DNA of 22,474 nt from Actinomycetes bacterium (GTDB taxonomy: Bacteria; Actinomycetota; Thermoleophilia; Solirubrobacterales; 70-9), in assembly GCA_023436605.1 (NCBI GenBank), contig JAEZIQ010000159.1, positions 1-22,474 on the forward strand. The letters are read 5' to 3'. This document shows positions 1 through 7,266 of the stretch, in pieces. How positions within the stretch are numbered: position 1 is the first letter of the stretch; each line of letters opens with the position of its first letter. The notes beneath the pieces are model-generated. The model saw only the letters and a program-made list of their open reading frames with translations, had not been told where the DNA came from and did not search any database. The translations under genes were made by a program, and so were the position numbers.

Positions 1-166
1 TCCCGCCCGCGTCGCGAATCCTGGTGACGACCTCGCTCGCGCCGTCGGGATCGGAGCGGTAGTGGACCGCAACCGGCCAGCCGTCGGCCGCCAGGCAGAC
101 CGCGGCGGCAGCACCGATACCTCCGGAGGCGCCGGTAACCAGCGCGGCACCATCAGGCCGAGACAT
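1..166 (-). CDS. fabG: 3-oxoacyl-ACP reductase (SDR family), N-terminal part
   Basis: This is the first 55 residues of a short-chain dehydrogenase; the gene continues past the left edge. The Rossmann glycine motif TGASGGIG is at residues 11-18, after a typical beta strand (AALV). In type II fatty acid synthesis, FabG reduces the 3-ketoacyl-ACP made by FabH/FabF using NADPH. The start at 166 is preferred over the ATG at 172 because GGAG lies six bases before it. The gene overlaps the 3' end of fabH by 14 bp, so the two are probably translationally coupled. The FabG assignment rests on the SDR motif plus fabH/fabD context. The catalytic Ser-Tyr-Lys lies outside the window, so another SDR is possible. 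Confidence 0.75.
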   Translation of the reverse strand, partial: MSRPDGAALVTGASGGIGAAAAVCLAADGWPVAVHYRSDPDGASEVVTRIRDAGG

Positions 167-1172
167 CTTCATCTCCGTTTCCGGCTCCCCACTCGATCAC
201 GCCGGCACCCCAGGTCAGGCCGCCGCCGAAGGCACCCAGCAGCACTTTGCTTCCGGGGCGCAGGCGGCCGTCCTCACGGGCGACGCCGAGGGCGATCGGG
301 ATCGTCCCGGCGGAGGTGTTGCCGAACTCGCCGACGCAATCGACGACCCGGGTCGGATCGAGCCCCAGCCGCTCGCCGACCGCGCCGATGATGCGGCTGT
401 TGGCCTGGTGGTAGACGAAGAGGTCGATCTCGTCCTGCTCAAGGCCGGCGTGTTCAAGCGACTTGCCGGTCACTTCGCAGAGCCGCAGCACTGCCTGCCG
501 GAAGGTGTCATGGCCGTTCATCCGCACGATCGCCTCCTCGCGGGTCGCTTCGACAAGGCTGCCGCGCTCACCGTCGCTGTGGAGGTGGATCGGTCCGACC
601 TTGCCGGCGCCCTCGGTCGGGACCAGCACCACGGCGCCACCGCCGTCGGCGAAGATCCCGGCGGTCGAGCGGTCGTCGTGGTCGATCACCCGGTACATAA
701 GGTCGGCGCCGACGACCAGCGCCTGTCGGGTCCGTCCGGTCTCGACCCTGGCGGCGGCCATGTCGAGGCCCGAGAGGAATCCCGAGCAGGCCGCGTTCAG
801 GTCCATCGCCGCCGCCTGTTCGGCGCCCAGCCGGGCGGCGACCACCGGGGCGGCCGCGGGGCAGAGCATCTCGCCGGTGCAGCTTGCGACCAGGACCAGG
901 TCGGTGTCGGCCGGGTCGAGGCCGGAGTCGTCGAGGGCCTTGCGCCCGGCCTCGACCGCGAGGTCGGCCAGGGTTACGTCGGCGGCGGCAACCCGTCGCT
1001 CCCGGACTCCGGTCCGTTCCGTGATCCATTCGGGTGACACGCCCAGGCGTTCGGCGATCGGGGCGTTGGTGACCACGGTCTCCGGGAGCGCGACTCCCAG
1101 CCCCGCGATCGCGGTGCCGGTTCGGGTCGGGGTGCCGGTGGCCGGCGCTTCTTCCAGTTCGAGTTCAAACAC
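153..1172 (-). CDS. fabH: 3-oxoacyl-ACP synthase III (KAS III)
   Basis: A 339-residue thiolase-fold condensing enzyme that starts fatty acid synthesis by joining an acyl-CoA primer to malonyl-ACP in the cytoplasm. The full catalytic triad is visible: Cys129 in DLNAACSGF, His255 in VYHQAN and Asn285 in GEFGNTSAGT, close to the usual FabH order and spacing. The C-terminal GAFGGGLTWGAGV motif is also typical. Length is slightly above the usual 310-330 because of an N-terminal extension of about 20 residues (acidic, then Thr/Pro-rich). The start is GTG at 1172, overlapping the fabD stop by 8 bp. The order fabD-fabH-fabG suggests one transcript. Primer preference (acetyl versus branched) cannot be read from the sequence. 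Confidence 0.95.
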   Translation of the reverse strand: MFELELEEAPATGTPTRTGTAIAGLGVALPETVVTNAPIAERLGVSPEWITERTGVRERRVAAADVTLADLAVEAGRKALDDSGLDPADTDLVLVASCTGEMLCPAAAPVVAARLGAEQAAAMDLNAACSGFLSGLDMAAARVETGRTRQALVVGADLMYRVIDHDDRSTAGIFADGGGAVVLVPTEGAGKVGPIHLHSDGERGSLVEATREEAIVRMNGHDTFRQAVLRLCEVTGKSLEHAGLEQDEIDLFVYHQANSRIIGAVGERLGLDPTRVVDCVGEFGNTSAGTIPIALGVAREDGRLRPGSKVLLGAFGGGLTWGAGVIEWGAGNGDEDVSA

Positions 1173-2016
1173 GGGCCGGTCCCGCCTTGACTCCGTCGAG
1201 GGTGCGTTTGATCAGCTTGGTCAGGACATCGCCTGGCCCTGACTCCATGAACGAAGAGACGCCGAGCTCGCGCAGGCGGATCACGGTTTCGCGCCAGCGG
1301 ACCGGCCTGGTCAGGGCCGCGATCAGTCCCTCGCGGAGGTCGGTGAAGGGGCGTGCCGTGGTCGAAGAAAAGAGGGTGGCGTGCGGCTCGCTCACCTGGA
1401 CCGAGTCGAGAACATCGCGGAAGGCGGGGGCAGCGGTCGCCATCGCGGGGGAGTGAAAGGCCCCGGCGACCGGCAGCCGGATCGTCCGGATACCCGCTTC
1501 GCGGAAGCGGCGGCGAGCCTCGTCGATCGAGTCGGAAGGACCGGAGAGGACGATCTGGTCGGGCGCGTTGTCGTTGGCGACGGTGAGCCCGACCGAGTTG
1601 GCGAGGGCGGAAAGACCCGGGGCCTCGCCCAGTACCGCGAGCATCCCGCCCGGCTCGGCCTCGGCCGCGTCCTGCATCACCCTTCCCCGGGTGATTGCGA
1701 GCCGGAGGCCGTCTTCGGTCGAGATCGCGCCGGCCGCCGCCGCTGCCGCGAGCTCACCGAGCGAGTGTCCAGCGAACCAGTCGGCCTCGGGGCTGCCGGC
1801 CGCACGCCAGCCGGCGATCGCGGCACAGTACAGAGCGGGCTGCTGGAACGAGGTGCCCTCGGAGACCCGACCAAATGGATCGCAGCCCATCTCCGAGACG
1901 GCCAGTTCGATCATTTCGGGGCAGTGCTCGGCGACGAGATCCCGCATGTCCGCCGTCTGGCTGCCCTGGCCGGGAAAGACGAGCGCGGTGTGACTGAGTT
2001 CGGCGTGGTTGCTCAT
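1165..2016 (-). CDS. fabD: Malonyl-CoA:ACP transacylase
   Basis: A 283-residue acyltransferase that moves malonyl from CoA to acyl carrier protein, feeding FabH and elongation. The N-terminal FPGQGSQ motif is at residues 14-20. The nucleophile is Ser85 in GHSLGE, Arg110 (ITRGR) would bind the malonyl carboxylate, and His188 in GAFHSP is the catalytic base. The late ESGPGDVL motif is present. It is the first gene of the fabD-fabH-fabG run. The ATG at 2016 has no Shine-Dalgarno; instead a promoter-like AACTAT lies six bases upstream, consistent with a leaderless transcript. Slightly shorter than E. coli FabD (309), but all key residues are intact. Confidence 0.95.
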   Translation of the reverse strand: MSNHAELSHTALVFPGQGSQTADMRDLVAEHCPEMIELAVSEMGCDPFGRVSEGTSFQQPALYCAAIAGWRAAGSPEADWFAGHSLGELAAAAAAGAISTEDGLRLAITRGRVMQDAAEAEPGGMLAVLGEAPGLSALANSVGLTVANDNAPDQIVLSGPSDSIDEARRRFREAGIRTIRLPVAGAFHSPAMATAAPAFRDVLDSVQVSEPHATLFSSTTARPFTDLREGLIAALTRPVRWRETVIRLRELGVSSFMESGPGDVLTKLIKRTLDGVKAGPARV

Positions 2017-2051
2017 TGCCGGATAGTTGTCCGGCGAGTCCCGATTGTCAC
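2017..2051 (-). promoter_or_regulatory. fabD promoter with palindrome over the -10 box
   Basis: Reading the minus strand toward fabD: GTGACA (2051-2046), 17 bases, AACTAT (2028-2023), six bases, then the ATG at 2016. The -35 matches TTGACA at five of six positions. The perfect dyad GCCGGA-N6-TCCGGC (2018-2035) has the AACTAT almost entirely in its loop, so a protein bound there would cover the -10 and transcription start. No regulator is identified. Confidence 0.5.
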
Positions 2052-2077
2052 CCGTTTTCGGGCGATTGCCCCCCGAT

Positions 2078-2101
2078 CGGGTGGTGGTTCACCAACACCC
2101 G
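2078..2101. promoter_or_regulatory. 24-bp imperfect dyad upstream of fabD
   Basis: The arms CGGGTGgTGGT and ACCAaCACCCG flank a TC centre; 10 of 11 pairs match. The centre is about 73 bp upstream of the predicted fabD transcript start and just after the response regulator gene. The size and position suit a dimeric NarL/LuxR-type activator site. A role as a transcript hairpin after the regulator gene is the alternative; there is no T-tract on the minus strand. Confidence 0.4.
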
Positions 2102-2117
2102 GGGGGAGTGGGATTTT

Positions 2118-2723
2118 CTACGAGAGCAGGCCCAGGCTCTGGGCGCTCCGGACCGCTTCCGCGCGGTTCCGCACCCCCAGCTTGCGGTAGATCGCGCTGG
2201 TGTACTCCTTCACCGTGTGCGGGGAGAGGAAGAGGCTGCCAGCGATCTCGCCGTTGGTGGCCCCGGTGGCGATCAAGCCGAGTACTTCGTGTTCGCGGTC
2301 GGAGAGTCCGACCGCTTCGCCGCGCCCATCATCGGCGAAGACCTCGGTGCCGAGCGCGACCATCCGGACCGCTTTCACAACATCGGCAGCTCCCCAGTCC
2401 TTAGAAATGAATCCCGACGCACCCGCGGCCCGGGCCACCGACGGCGAGATCCGACCCGCCCCCGAAATCAGCAAGACTTTGGTTCCCGGTGAAACGGTGA
2501 GGATCTCGGAACAGGCTTCAGCCCCTGAGTCGGTGCCGAGCATCAGGTCGATCAGGGCCACGTCGGGGCGTAGACGGGCGGCGACACTGACCGCGTCCTT
2601 GAGACCGGAAGCTCCGTCGCAGCTCTCGACCCAGGACTGCCGGTCGAGCAGGAGGCGAAAGCCCCAATGGACAACGTCGTGGTCGTCGACCACGAGCACC
2701 CGGATTCCGGTCAGCGGCGTCAC
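2118..2723 (-). CDS. NarL/FixJ-family response regulator
   Basis: A 201-residue two-domain regulator. The receiver domain spans about residues 7-125, with the acidic pair Asp13-Asp14, phospho-acceptor Asp59 in ALIDLMLG and the conserved Lys108 in GFISKD. A LuxR-type helix-turn-helix covers about 139-200 (LSDREHEVL, then HTVKEYTSAIYRKLGV). The start is GTG at 2723 and shares a GTGA overlap with the stop of the upstream kinase gene, so they form a cognate pair made from one transcript. The next gene in the same direction is fabD, 101 bp away across a dyad-rich gap, which makes fatty acid synthesis a candidate target. Targets cannot be proven from sequence. Confidence 0.9.
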   Translation of the reverse strand: MTPLTGIRVLVVDDHDVVHWGFRLLLDRQSWVESCDGASGLKDAVSVAARLRPDVALIDLMLGTDSGAEACSEILTVSPGTKVLLISGAGRISPSVARAAGASGFISKDWGAADVVKAVRMVALGTEVFADDGRGEAVGLSDREHEVLGLIATGATNGEIAGSLFLSPHTVKEYTSAIYRKLGVRNRAEAVRSAQSLGLLS

Positions 2724-3838
2724 GAGGTCACCGGCGCAAGCATGCGAAAGCGCCAGCGATCGCCCTCGAGCGGGCCGAACTCGACCAGCGCGTCCTGTTC
2801 CAGGGCCTCGATGGTGAGCAGCCGGAGTCCCAGGCCGCTGCCCCGGCGGCGGTCGGGTGCGACCCGGTCGTTGATCACCTCGAGGATGAACGTTTCCGGT
2901 TCGCTGGCGACCCGGATCATCACGTTGCCTTCATCCGAGTGCCGGTCGGCATTCCTCATACCTTCGATCAGCGCCGACCGGGAGAGGGGTTCGAGGTGGT
3001 CTGGAGTGTCAAGGTTCTCCTGCCAGTCGAGGGCAACCGTCGGCGCTTGGGCAAACCACTCGGCAAGCTCACGGAAAGGCCGGGAATGGACCGTCTCGCG
3101 GGGTGCGACCGGCCGGCCGAGCGAGGAACGGAGCTGGCCGAGCACGGCGGAGATCTCCTCGCTGCATCGCCGCCTCTCCTGCGGGGTCAGAGGATGGTCG
3201 GCCCCGAGGGCCAGCGACAGGCCGAACAGCCGCTGGACCACCTGGTCGTGGATTTCCCGGATCAACTCGATCCGGCTGTCGAGGGTGCGGGCCTGCTCGC
3301 GGGCGACGGTGGAGCGTTCGACCGTGGAAGCAACCGCGGCCAGGCGACCGAGCGTGTGGATTCGCTGGTGATCCTCCTCCGAGAGCTGGTAATCCTGCCC
3401 GCCCTGATCGGCGACGATCACCCCGTACCAGTAGCCGCCAGCAGCGACCGGAGCGCAGGTGATGGTGGTGATCCCGGCCAGTCCGGCGTAACGCTCCGGA
3501 AGCTCGAACTCGAGGTTCTGGGACACCTCGATCACCCGGTCTTCAACCAGCACCCGCTTGGCGATCGGCATCTCGTCCAGGGTGGCGGAGACCGAAGCGA
3601 TCATCTCCGGGTCGACCCCGTGCGAGCCGACCGGCCTCGACACGCCGAGCGTCGGGTCATGAAGGAAGATCGCCGCCCGGGTAAGTCTCGTCATCCGGCA
3701 CACGGCCTCGCAGATCCGATCGGTGAGACGACCACCTGATTCGGGATCCTCGACCCCCGCGATCAAACCGACCAGAACGTCGATCTCGCCTGCCTGTGCT
3801 TCGGTACCCACTGCCTCGATAGAACAGGCTACCCGCAT
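2720..3838 (-). CDS. GAF-domain sensor histidine kinase (HisKA_3 type)
   Basis: A 372-residue kinase with no membrane segment, so probably a cytoplasmic sensor. A GAF-like domain covers about residues 20-170, followed by a helical dimerisation region with phospho-acceptor His197 in REIHDQVVQRLFG, as in NarL-partner kinases. The ATPase domain follows, with an N-box Asn296 (EGMRNADRH) and a glycine motif GSGLGLRL (333-340). The usual DxGxG box is weak (INDRVAPD), as I recall for some actinobacterial members of this class. It overlaps the response regulator by 4 bp. The start at 3838 lacks a clear ribosome site; an internal GTG at about residue 10 is an alternative. The GAF ligand is unknown. 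Confidence 0.87.
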   Translation of the reverse strand: MRVACSIEAVGTEAQAGEIDVLVGLIAGVEDPESGGRLTDRICEAVCRMTRLTRAAIFLHDPTLGVSRPVGSHGVDPEMIASVSATLDEMPIAKRVLVEDRVIEVSQNLEFELPERYAGLAGITTITCAPVAAGGYWYGVIVADQGGQDYQLSEEDHQRIHTLGRLAAVASTVERSTVAREQARTLDSRIELIREIHDQVVQRLFGLSLALGADHPLTPQERRRCSEEISAVLGQLRSSLGRPVAPRETVHSRPFRELAEWFAQAPTVALDWQENLDTPDHLEPLSRSALIEGMRNADRHSDEGNVMIRVASEPETFILEVINDRVAPDRRRGSGLGLRLLTIEALEQDALVEFGPLEGDRWRFRMLAPVTS

Positions 3839-3842
3839 CAGG

Positions 3843-3852
3843 AACGGCCGTT
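3843..3852. promoter_or_regulatory. Perfect 10-bp palindrome at kinase start
   Basis: AACGGCCGTT lies 4 bp upstream of the kinase ATG. It could be an operator for the two-component operon, but 10-bp GC-rich palindromes also arise by chance. Confidence 0.25.
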
Positions 3853-3864
3853 ACAGATCCGATC

Positions 3865-3884
3865 CCCCCATTCAGGGGGTTTTT
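3865..3884 (+). terminator. Terminator-like hairpin in divergent gap
   Basis: CCCCC, loop ATTCA, GGGGG, then five T residues on the plus strand. It points rightward but no plus-strand gene lies upstream; only the kinase gene on the other strand does. It could stop antisense transcription or read-through into the oxidase gene. The stem is only 5 bp. Confidence 0.45.
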
Positions 3885-3958
3885 CCAGGTCACCGCGACC
3901 TGCGCGCGGCATCCCCAGCGGGTCGAATTGCCGGAAAGAAAATCATCGTTCGGCTGGC

Positions 3959-3964
3959 TAGGAT
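3959..3964 (+). promoter_or_regulatory. Candidate -10 box of the FAD oxidase gene
   Basis: TAGGAT sits seven bases before the GTG at 3972. The same hexamer precedes the GT-C gene at 9787-9792. No -35 at normal spacing is visible (a TTGCCG at 3928 is about 25 bases away). If used, it makes the GTG the first transcribed codon and excludes the ATG at 3963, which it overlaps. Confidence 0.4.
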
Positions 3965-3971
3965 GCCGCCC

Positions 3972-5516
3972 GTGGGAAGGGACCATGGAGGCGGCGAAAT
4001 CGGCCGCAAGCTGAACGGTACGCGGCGCGAATTTCTGGAAGCGGGAGGTCGGGGCGCACTCGCGCTGACCCTCGGTGCGCAGCTCGCCCTGCTGGCTGGA
4101 TGCGGCGCCGACGACGGCGGCAAGGTCGCCTCGGCGATCAACTGGGACTCGCTCCAGAAAGAGATGAAGGGAAGGGTTCTCGTTCCCGGCGCAAAGGGAT
4201 TCGAGGTCCAGAGCCGGCCCTACAACGGCCGCTACGCCGATGTGGTGCCGCAGGGGGTGGCGGTCTGCGCCGACGCCGAAGACGTCCAGAGCGCGATTCG
4301 TTTCGCTGCGGCAGAGAACCTGCCGGTCGCGATCCGTTCCGGCGGTCACAACTACGCCGGGTACTGCAGCGGTCCCGGTCTGGTCGTCAACGTGGGCTCG
4401 ATGCGGGCAGTGAAGGTCAATGATGCGGCCGGAACGGTGGTCGCCCAGCCCGGAGCACGCAACACCATGGTCTACGCCGGTCTCGAGCCCCACGGGGTCG
4501 CGATCTCGGCTGGACGTTGCCCGACGGTTGCAGTCGGGGGGCTGGTCCTCGGGGGAGGGATCGGTTTCAGTTCACGCAAACTCGGGCTCACCTGCGATCA
4601 CCTCGTCGAGGCCGACATCGTCACCGCGGACGGCGAGCTGCTGCGCTGTTCCGAGAAGGAGAACGCTGATCTCTTCTGGGCCCTGCGGGGCGCCGGCGGA
4701 GGCAACTTCGGGGTCTGCACCCGCTACGTCTTCGAGACCAGGCCGGTCGGAGACGTGTCGATCTATGACGTCGCCTTCCGCTGGCAGGACGCCGAGAAAG
4801 TGTTCGCCACCTTCCAGGACGTGATCCGTTCCGCCCCGAACGAGTTCTCCGCCCGGGTCGGCGTCGGTGCTCCCGGCCAGGCGAGCGGCAAGCCCGGGGA
4901 GCCGGTGATCTCGATCCTCGGCCAGTACTTCGGCCCGGCCAGCGAGCTGCGGGAGCTGCTGGCCCCGGTTCTGAGCGCCGGTCGCACCACGAAGGAACTG
5001 ATCGAGGACCGCACCTTCTGGCAGGCCAAGGATTACTTCTTCGACAACGTGCCGACTCAGTCGTTTGCGGTCAAGTCCGTCTACCTCGATGAGCCGCTCG
5101 GGGACAAGGGCATCTCGGCGCTCGTCGACGCGGTCGAGAGCTGGCCCGGCAGCATGAACTCCGACGGGGCTGGCGCGGCACTTTTCGCTTCCGGGGGAGC
5201 GATCAACGAAGTTTCGAGCGACGCGACCGCCTTCGTCCACCGTTCCCAGTTCGCGGTGCTCGCGACCGAATCGACCTGGACGGCACAGGACTCCGACGCC
5301 GTCGTGGAGGCCAACCTCGAGTGGATCGACGACCTGGCCGACGCCCTCTCGCCCCATGTCTCGAGTTCCGCTTACCAGAACTTCATCGACCGTTCCCAGC
5401 CCGACTGGCAGCAGGCCTACTACGGCGACAACTTCGAGCGCCTGACCAAGGTCAAACGCAAGTACGACCCGGACGAACTCTTCACCTTCGAGCAGGGTAT
5501 TCCGGCCCGGGTCTAG
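3972..5516 (+). CDS. Tat-exported lipoprotein FAD-linked oxidase (BBE family)
   Basis: About 514 residues counted from the GTG at 3972. Twin arginines 18-19 (TRREFL) precede a hydrophobic stretch ending in LLAGC, a lipobox with Cys44, so the protein is predicted to be exported folded by Tat and lipid-anchored. The FAD_binding_4 domain follows. His126 in RSGGHNY and Cys183 in SAGRCPTVAVGG are at the positions used for double covalent FAD attachment in berberine-bridge/GOOX-type oxidases. The C-terminal BBE segment is clear (YYGDNFERL, KRKYDPDELF). Such enzymes oxidise sugars, alcohols or alkaloid-like compounds using O2; the substrate here is unknown. An ATG at 3963 is the alternative start; reading the frame further upstream is unlikely. 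Confidence 0.9.
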   Translation: MGRDHGGGEIGRKLNGTRREFLEAGGRGALALTLGAQLALLAGCGADDGGKVASAINWDSLQKEMKGRVLVPGAKGFEVQSRPYNGRYADVVPQGVAVCADAEDVQSAIRFAAAENLPVAIRSGGHNYAGYCSGPGLVVNVGSMRAVKVNDAAGTVVAQPGARNTMVYAGLEPHGVAISAGRCPTVAVGGLVLGGGIGFSSRKLGLTCDHLVEADIVTADGELLRCSEKENADLFWALRGAGGGNFGVCTRYVFETRPVGDVSIYDVAFRWQDAEKVFATFQDVIRSAPNEFSARVGVGAPGQASGKPGEPVISILGQYFGPASELRELLAPVLSAGRTTKELIEDRTFWQAKDYFFDNVPTQSFAVKSVYLDEPLGDKGISALVDAVESWPGSMNSDGAGAALFASGGAINEVSSDATAFVHRSQFAVLATESTWTAQDSDAVVEANLEWIDDLADALSPHVSSSAYQNFIDRSQPDWQQAYYGDNFERLTKVKRKYDPDELFTFEQGIPARV

Positions 5517-5596
5517 GTCCGGACCTGGTCGTCGACGCAGGGCATCGCACGACCTTCGCATTCGAGGCCTGGGCGGCGTTCCGGAGCCGCTTCGTT

Positions 5597-5602
5597 TAGT
5601 TT
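5597..5602 (+). promoter_or_regulatory. Candidate -10 box of thioesterase gene
   Basis: TAGTTT lies nine bases before the ATG at 5612, with no Shine-Dalgarno between them. This fits a leaderless or nearly leaderless transcript. No convincing -35 is seen. Confidence 0.35.
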
Positions 5603-5611
5603 CGGTTCCCC

Positions 5612-6061
5612 ATGGCCGACCAGACTTTCCCCTCAGCCACCGTTCGTCGCCGCATCGAATTCTCCGACGTCGACGCTTCGGGTCGCTACTACTACGGCAC
5701 GGTGATCCGGTTGCTCGAGGCGGCCGAGGTGGAGCTGCTTTCCGAGCTTGGTCTGCTGGACGGGATTTACACCTCGATGCCCCGGGCTCACCTCGAAGTC
5801 GACTACATGGCGACGCTTTTCTTCATGGACGAGGTCGAGACGACGATCGAAGTCGAGAAACTCGGTCGGACCTCGGTCACGTTCGGTTTCGTGATCCGGA
5901 GGGCGGACGAGGACTGCGTCCGCGGAAAGCTCGTCACGGTCTTCGTCGATCGAGAGGGAACGCCCACACCCTGGCCCGAGCAAGCACGGGCCGGTTTCGG
6001 CGGCGCCGAACCTGCCCCGGATGGAACTGCCGGAACAGGGCTCCCCGCGACCAGCTCCTGA
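5612..6061 (+). CDS. Hot-dog fold acyl-CoA thioesterase (4HBT-like)
   Basis: A 149-residue protein with the 4-hydroxybenzoyl-CoA thioesterase signature near the N-terminus: RIEFSDVDASGRYYYGTV at about residues 14-31, with Asp21 in the position of the catalytic acid. Secondary features fit a single hot-dog domain through about residue 120 (LEVDYMATLFFMDEVE, then a VTFGFVI strand). The last 30 residues are Gly/Ala/Pro-rich and probably disordered. It would hydrolyse an acyl- or aryl-CoA in the cytoplasm; the substrate cannot be told. It lies alone, 95 bp after the oxidase gene and 128 bp before the PPOX gene, which has its own strong ribosome site. Confidence 0.82.
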   Translation: MADQTFPSATVRRRIEFSDVDASGRYYYGTVIRLLEAAEVELLSELGLLDGIYTSMPRAHLEVDYMATLFFMDEVETTIEVEKLGRTSVTFGFVIRRADEDCVRGKLVTVFVDREGTPTPWPEQARAGFGGAEPAPDGTAGTGLPATSS

Positions 6062-6189
6062 CCGGATCGACTTTCCGGCAGGAGGGTTGCCGAACTTCGG
6101 CCTGGTGGCCTTCGGTGGCGGGAGCGTCGATAGCAAGTGTTCCCGCCCCTGTAGATTCGGCCGCACAGCAACCCAATCAGGAGGTCCTC

Positions 6190-6597
6190 ATGGCAGAACT
6201 CGAAGGACGATCACTGGAGATCGTCACCGAAGGAAAGAATTACGCGGTCGTCGCGATCCCCACCGACGACGGGTCGGTCCAGACCGTGGTCGTCTGGGCG
6301 CACGCCGACGACGACGGAAACGTGACCTTGAACAGCGCCGAAGGTCGGGCCTGGCCCGCCAACCTGCGCAAGGCCGGACGGGCGACCGTGACCATGATGG
6401 CCGACGGCAATCCGTACGAGTGGGTCTCGATCCGCGGCAAGCTGGTCAAGGACACTCACGAGGGCGCCGACGATGAAATCAACGCGCTCGCAAAGAAGTA
6501 CATCGACGAGGACGTCTACCCGTGGAAGGGTCCGGACGAGGTCCGCGTCAGCTTCGCCCTCGAACCCGAGAAGGTCACCTACATCAAGCAGGGCTAG
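6190..6597 (+). CDS. PPOX-class, probable F420-dependent oxidoreductase
   Basis: A 135-residue split-barrel flavin-type protein of the pyridoxamine-phosphate-oxidase-like superfamily, in the short actinobacterial group usually annotated 'PPOX class F420-dependent'. Typical features are the early strand YAVVAIPTDDGSVQTVVVWAHAD, the RAWPANLRKAGRATVTMM segment and the late strands VRVSFALEPEKVTYI. The start at 6190 is fixed by a strong AGGAGGT ribosome site five bases upstream, which gives a well-trimmed domain; the same frame is open further upstream but without a ribosome site. It may reduce small molecules with F420H2, or bind F420, FMN or haem. The cofactor is not proven by sequence. Confidence 0.85.
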   Translation: MAELEGRSLEIVTEGKNYAVVAIPTDDGSVQTVVVWAHADDDGNVTLNSAEGRAWPANLRKAGRATVTMMADGNPYEWVSIRGKLVKDTHEGADDEINALAKKYIDEDVYPWKGPDEVRVSFALEPEKVTYIKQG

Positions 6598-6611
6598 GGC
6601 GGGAGAGGTCT

Positions 6612-6640
6612 GGAAAGTTGGCCATGTTTGCCAACTTTCC
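6612..6640. terminator. Perfect 11-bp hairpin between convergent genes
   Basis: GGAAAGTTGGC, 7-base loop CATGTTT, GCCAACTTTCC. It lies between the stop of the PPOX gene (6597) and the stop of the minus-strand MBL-like gene (6661), and is symmetric, so it can end transcripts from both sides. It lacks a T-run on either strand. Confidence 0.7.
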
Positions 6641-6660
6641 GGCCCTCACGACTCTTTGTT

Positions 6661-7260
6661 TCAGCGGAAGGCGAAGGGGATCTTGAGCATGCTGCTCGGG
6701 AGGTCCCGGCGGGAGCGATCGAGCGCTTCCTGGAGGGCGACGGTGGCCTTCTTGCCGTTGATCGGTCGGCCGTGGCCCATCAGCAGGTGCTCGGGGTTGT
6801 AGGTGCCGAGCTGCCTGCGGGGAGGGGTGGCACGCAGGCCGATGTGGACCCCGACGCCGCTCGAAGACGGGTTGAACATCCTGCTCGCCCCAACCGCCTC
6901 GGCGACGACCAGGGTCTTGGTCTTTTTCCACCAGAGCGCACGCTCTTTCCAGAAACGGTTCTCGACCACTTCGATCGCTTCGAACGGAGTGCCGCGCAAT
7001 TCCAGCGGAAGGACGACGCAGTCGACTCCGAGTCGTTCGGCGACTTCCTCGCAGTCGCGGTTGTGTCGGTCGAGCAGCTGGAAGACGACGGCGGGCTTGC
7101 CGAGGCTGAGAGCCCGATCGATCGCGGCTTCGTCATCGACCGGATCGACCAGCCAGACTTTCTCCCCGTCGGTCAGGGCATGGGAGGCACGGGCCATCGC
7201 CTCGTCCTCCATCACCCAGCTGATTCCGATATCTCCGTTCTCGATGATCCTCGCGCCCAC
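6661..7260 (-). CDS. MBL-fold-like protein with degenerate metal site
   Basis: A 199-residue protein with the outline of a small metallo-beta-lactamase fold: an early strand ending WLVDPVDDEAAID (about 36-48), the strand AVVFQLLDRHNRD (57-69) where hydrolases carry HxHxDH, LVVAEAVG (117-124) where they carry a metal Asp, and a late GHGRPI (162-167). The HxHxDH motif is reduced to D-R-H-N-R-D, keeping only His66 and Asp69. It may be a non-hydrolytic or altered-metal member; I recall similar proteins annotated as hypothetical or MBL-fold in actinobacteria. The start is GTG at 7260, with TAGACT six bases upstream and no ribosome site. Substrate unknown. Confidence 0.7.
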   Translation of the reverse strand: MGARIIENGDIGISWVMEDEAMARASHALTDGEKVWLVDPVDDEAAIDRALSLGKPAVVFQLLDRHNRDCEEVAERLGVDCVVLPLELRGTPFEAIEVVENRFWKERALWWKKTKTLVVAEAVGASRMFNPSSSGVGVHIGLRATPPRRQLGTYNPEHLLMGHGRPINGKKATVALQEALDRSRRDLPSSMLKIPFAFR

Positions 7261-7266
7261 GGGCTG

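Noticed and set aside
3723..3971. Upstream extension of the FAD oxidase frame
   Set aside because: It overlaps the kinase gene start region, lacks a ribosome site and would bury the twin-arginine signal.
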